Assembly: GCF_000425465.1 (NCBI RefSeq)
Contig: NZ_AUDM01000010.1
Coordinates: 62,001 to 126,000 of the forward strand
Reading direction: 5' to 3'
Origin: Flavobacterium filum DSM 17961
GTDB taxonomy: Bacteria; Bacteroidota; Bacteroidia; Flavobacteriales; Flavobacteriaceae
Length of the DNA: 64,000 bases
Numbering within the stretch: the first letter of the stretch is position 1; every line of letters starts with the position of its first letter. Position numbers and translations under genes: made by a program. The notes under the pieces were generated by a model. It made no database searches and had not been told where the DNA came from. It saw nothing but the letters and a program-made list of their open reading frames with translations. Positions 63,641-64,000 of this stretch are shown here, piece after piece.

Positions 63641-63693
63641 CCCGCTATGCGGGAGATTGCTATTTCGACTTCGTCATCTTGCGGAATGACAAA
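63641..63693. repeat. Short palindromic repeat upstream of hisS
   Basis: A perfect stem cccgc-tat-gcggg (63641-63653) is followed by a sequence whose minus strand begins tgtcattccg and ends aatctcccgc, resembling the arm of the element at 1618-1725. It looks like a remnant of that class of dispersed palindromic repeat in the gap between divergent hisS and the permease gene. Confidence 0.5.
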
Positions 63694-63780
63694 AATGAAA
63701 AGCTCTGCAAATATCTTACTTTTAAAATAATTTTCCTTGTCGCTTGTAACAAAATATGCATAAATGTGACAAATATAAAC

Positions 63781-64000
63781 ATGACCGGATTAGTAAAAGA
63801 AAACATCAAAATTGCATTAGGTTCCATCAAAACACAATTGTTGCGAACCATTCTAACGATTATCATTATAGCCATTGGAATTACGGCTTTGGTAAGTATT
63901 TTGACGGTGGTATCTGCATTGGAAAACACTATTTCTTCTAACTTTTCGATGATGGGAGCCAATACATTTACGATTCGACAATATGAATTAGAAGTGAGAA
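63781..64000 (+). CDS. ABC transporter permease, MacB/FtsX type, N-terminal part
   Basis: The ATG at 63781 opens a frame that runs off the window (73 codons seen). MTGLVKENIKIALGSIKTQL is a cytoplasmic start; LLRTILTIIIIAIGITALVSIL is the first membrane helix; then SALENTISSNFSMMGANTFTIRQYE begins the periplasmic MacB domain. The family exports peptides, siderophores or lipoproteins or works in signalling; its role here is undetermined without the rest. Confidence 0.85.
   Translation, partial: MTGLVKENIKIALGSIKTQLLRTILTIIIIAIGITALVSILTVVSALENTISSNFSMMGANTFTIRQYELEVR

Overview
The window looks like chromosomal DNA of a Flavobacterium-type member of the Bacteroidetes (Flavobacteriaceae). The base composition is AT-rich. 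There are Bacteroidetes-style promoters (TTG, about 19 bases, TAnnTTTG) and type IX secretion C-terminal sorting domains. There are also many lipoproteins and TonB-dependent receptors, plus family members typical of the phylum (DUF4199, DUF4252, DUF4290, DUF5686, an alternative GlmU, 6S-Flavo-like RNA). Most of it is core genome. I see no prophage, rRNA operon, CRISPR array or complete insertion sequence.

Layout: 1-6 kb holds an alpha/beta hydrolase fragment, a small acetyltransferase, a methyltransferase, mtaB, an oligopeptide-type binding lipoprotein and the alternative glmU. 6-9.3 kb is a two-gene unit for a diheme cytochrome lipoprotein and a T9SS-secreted FG-GAP/ASPIC-UnbV protein. 9.4-11.1 kb carries rmuC and a small membrane protein. 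11.2-18.5 kb is a cobalamin-uptake locus: btuF-higB-higA-btuC-btuD leftward, and a cobalamin riboswitch followed by btuB and a btuG-like propeller gene rightward. Between the two arms lie a 37-codon membrane ORF and a long imperfect palindrome. 18.6-23.5 kb has an S41 protease and an ECF-sigma operon with two DUF4252 genes. 23.5-30.4 kb has L31, DUF4199, a glycosyltransferase, an ORF6N protein, a phosphohexomutase, an ABC exporter and a DUF2971 gene.

30.4-35.3 kb is a leftward M23 peptidase / TonB receptor / lipoprotein unit. 35.5-37.9 kb is coiled coil-zapA-6S RNA-rny. 38-43.3 kb has two membrane proteins, xerD and three outer-membrane beta-barrel genes. 43.4-46.8 kb has tandem M14 proteins, the upstream one lacking the canonical active-site residues. 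46.9-52.2 kb has aroQ, a DUF5686 protein and the leftward DUF493-DUF4290-murA operon, in which MurA has Asp in place of the catalytic Cys. 52.4-58.2 kb has an NTPase, recQ, fmt, HU, YqgE/AlgH, a class IV aminotransferase and a START-like protein. 58.3-64 kb has tRNA-Met(CAT), a large T9SS LamG protein, a RHH/PIN toxin-antitoxin pair, hisS and the start of a MacB-type permease.

The most interesting signals are five. (1) A higBA module is embedded inside the B12 ABC-transporter operon. (2) The cobalamin riboswitch carries about 80 extra nucleotides in a normally short loop. (3) A diverged copy of the hisS 3' end lies on the far side of the RHH/PIN toxin-antitoxin module, suggesting insertion at hisS. 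(4) A degenerate M14 peptidase is paired with an intact one. (5) A 37-codon membrane ORF and a long palindrome sit between the two arms of the B12 locus. All functional assignments rest on motif and family recognition by eye; no database search was possible.
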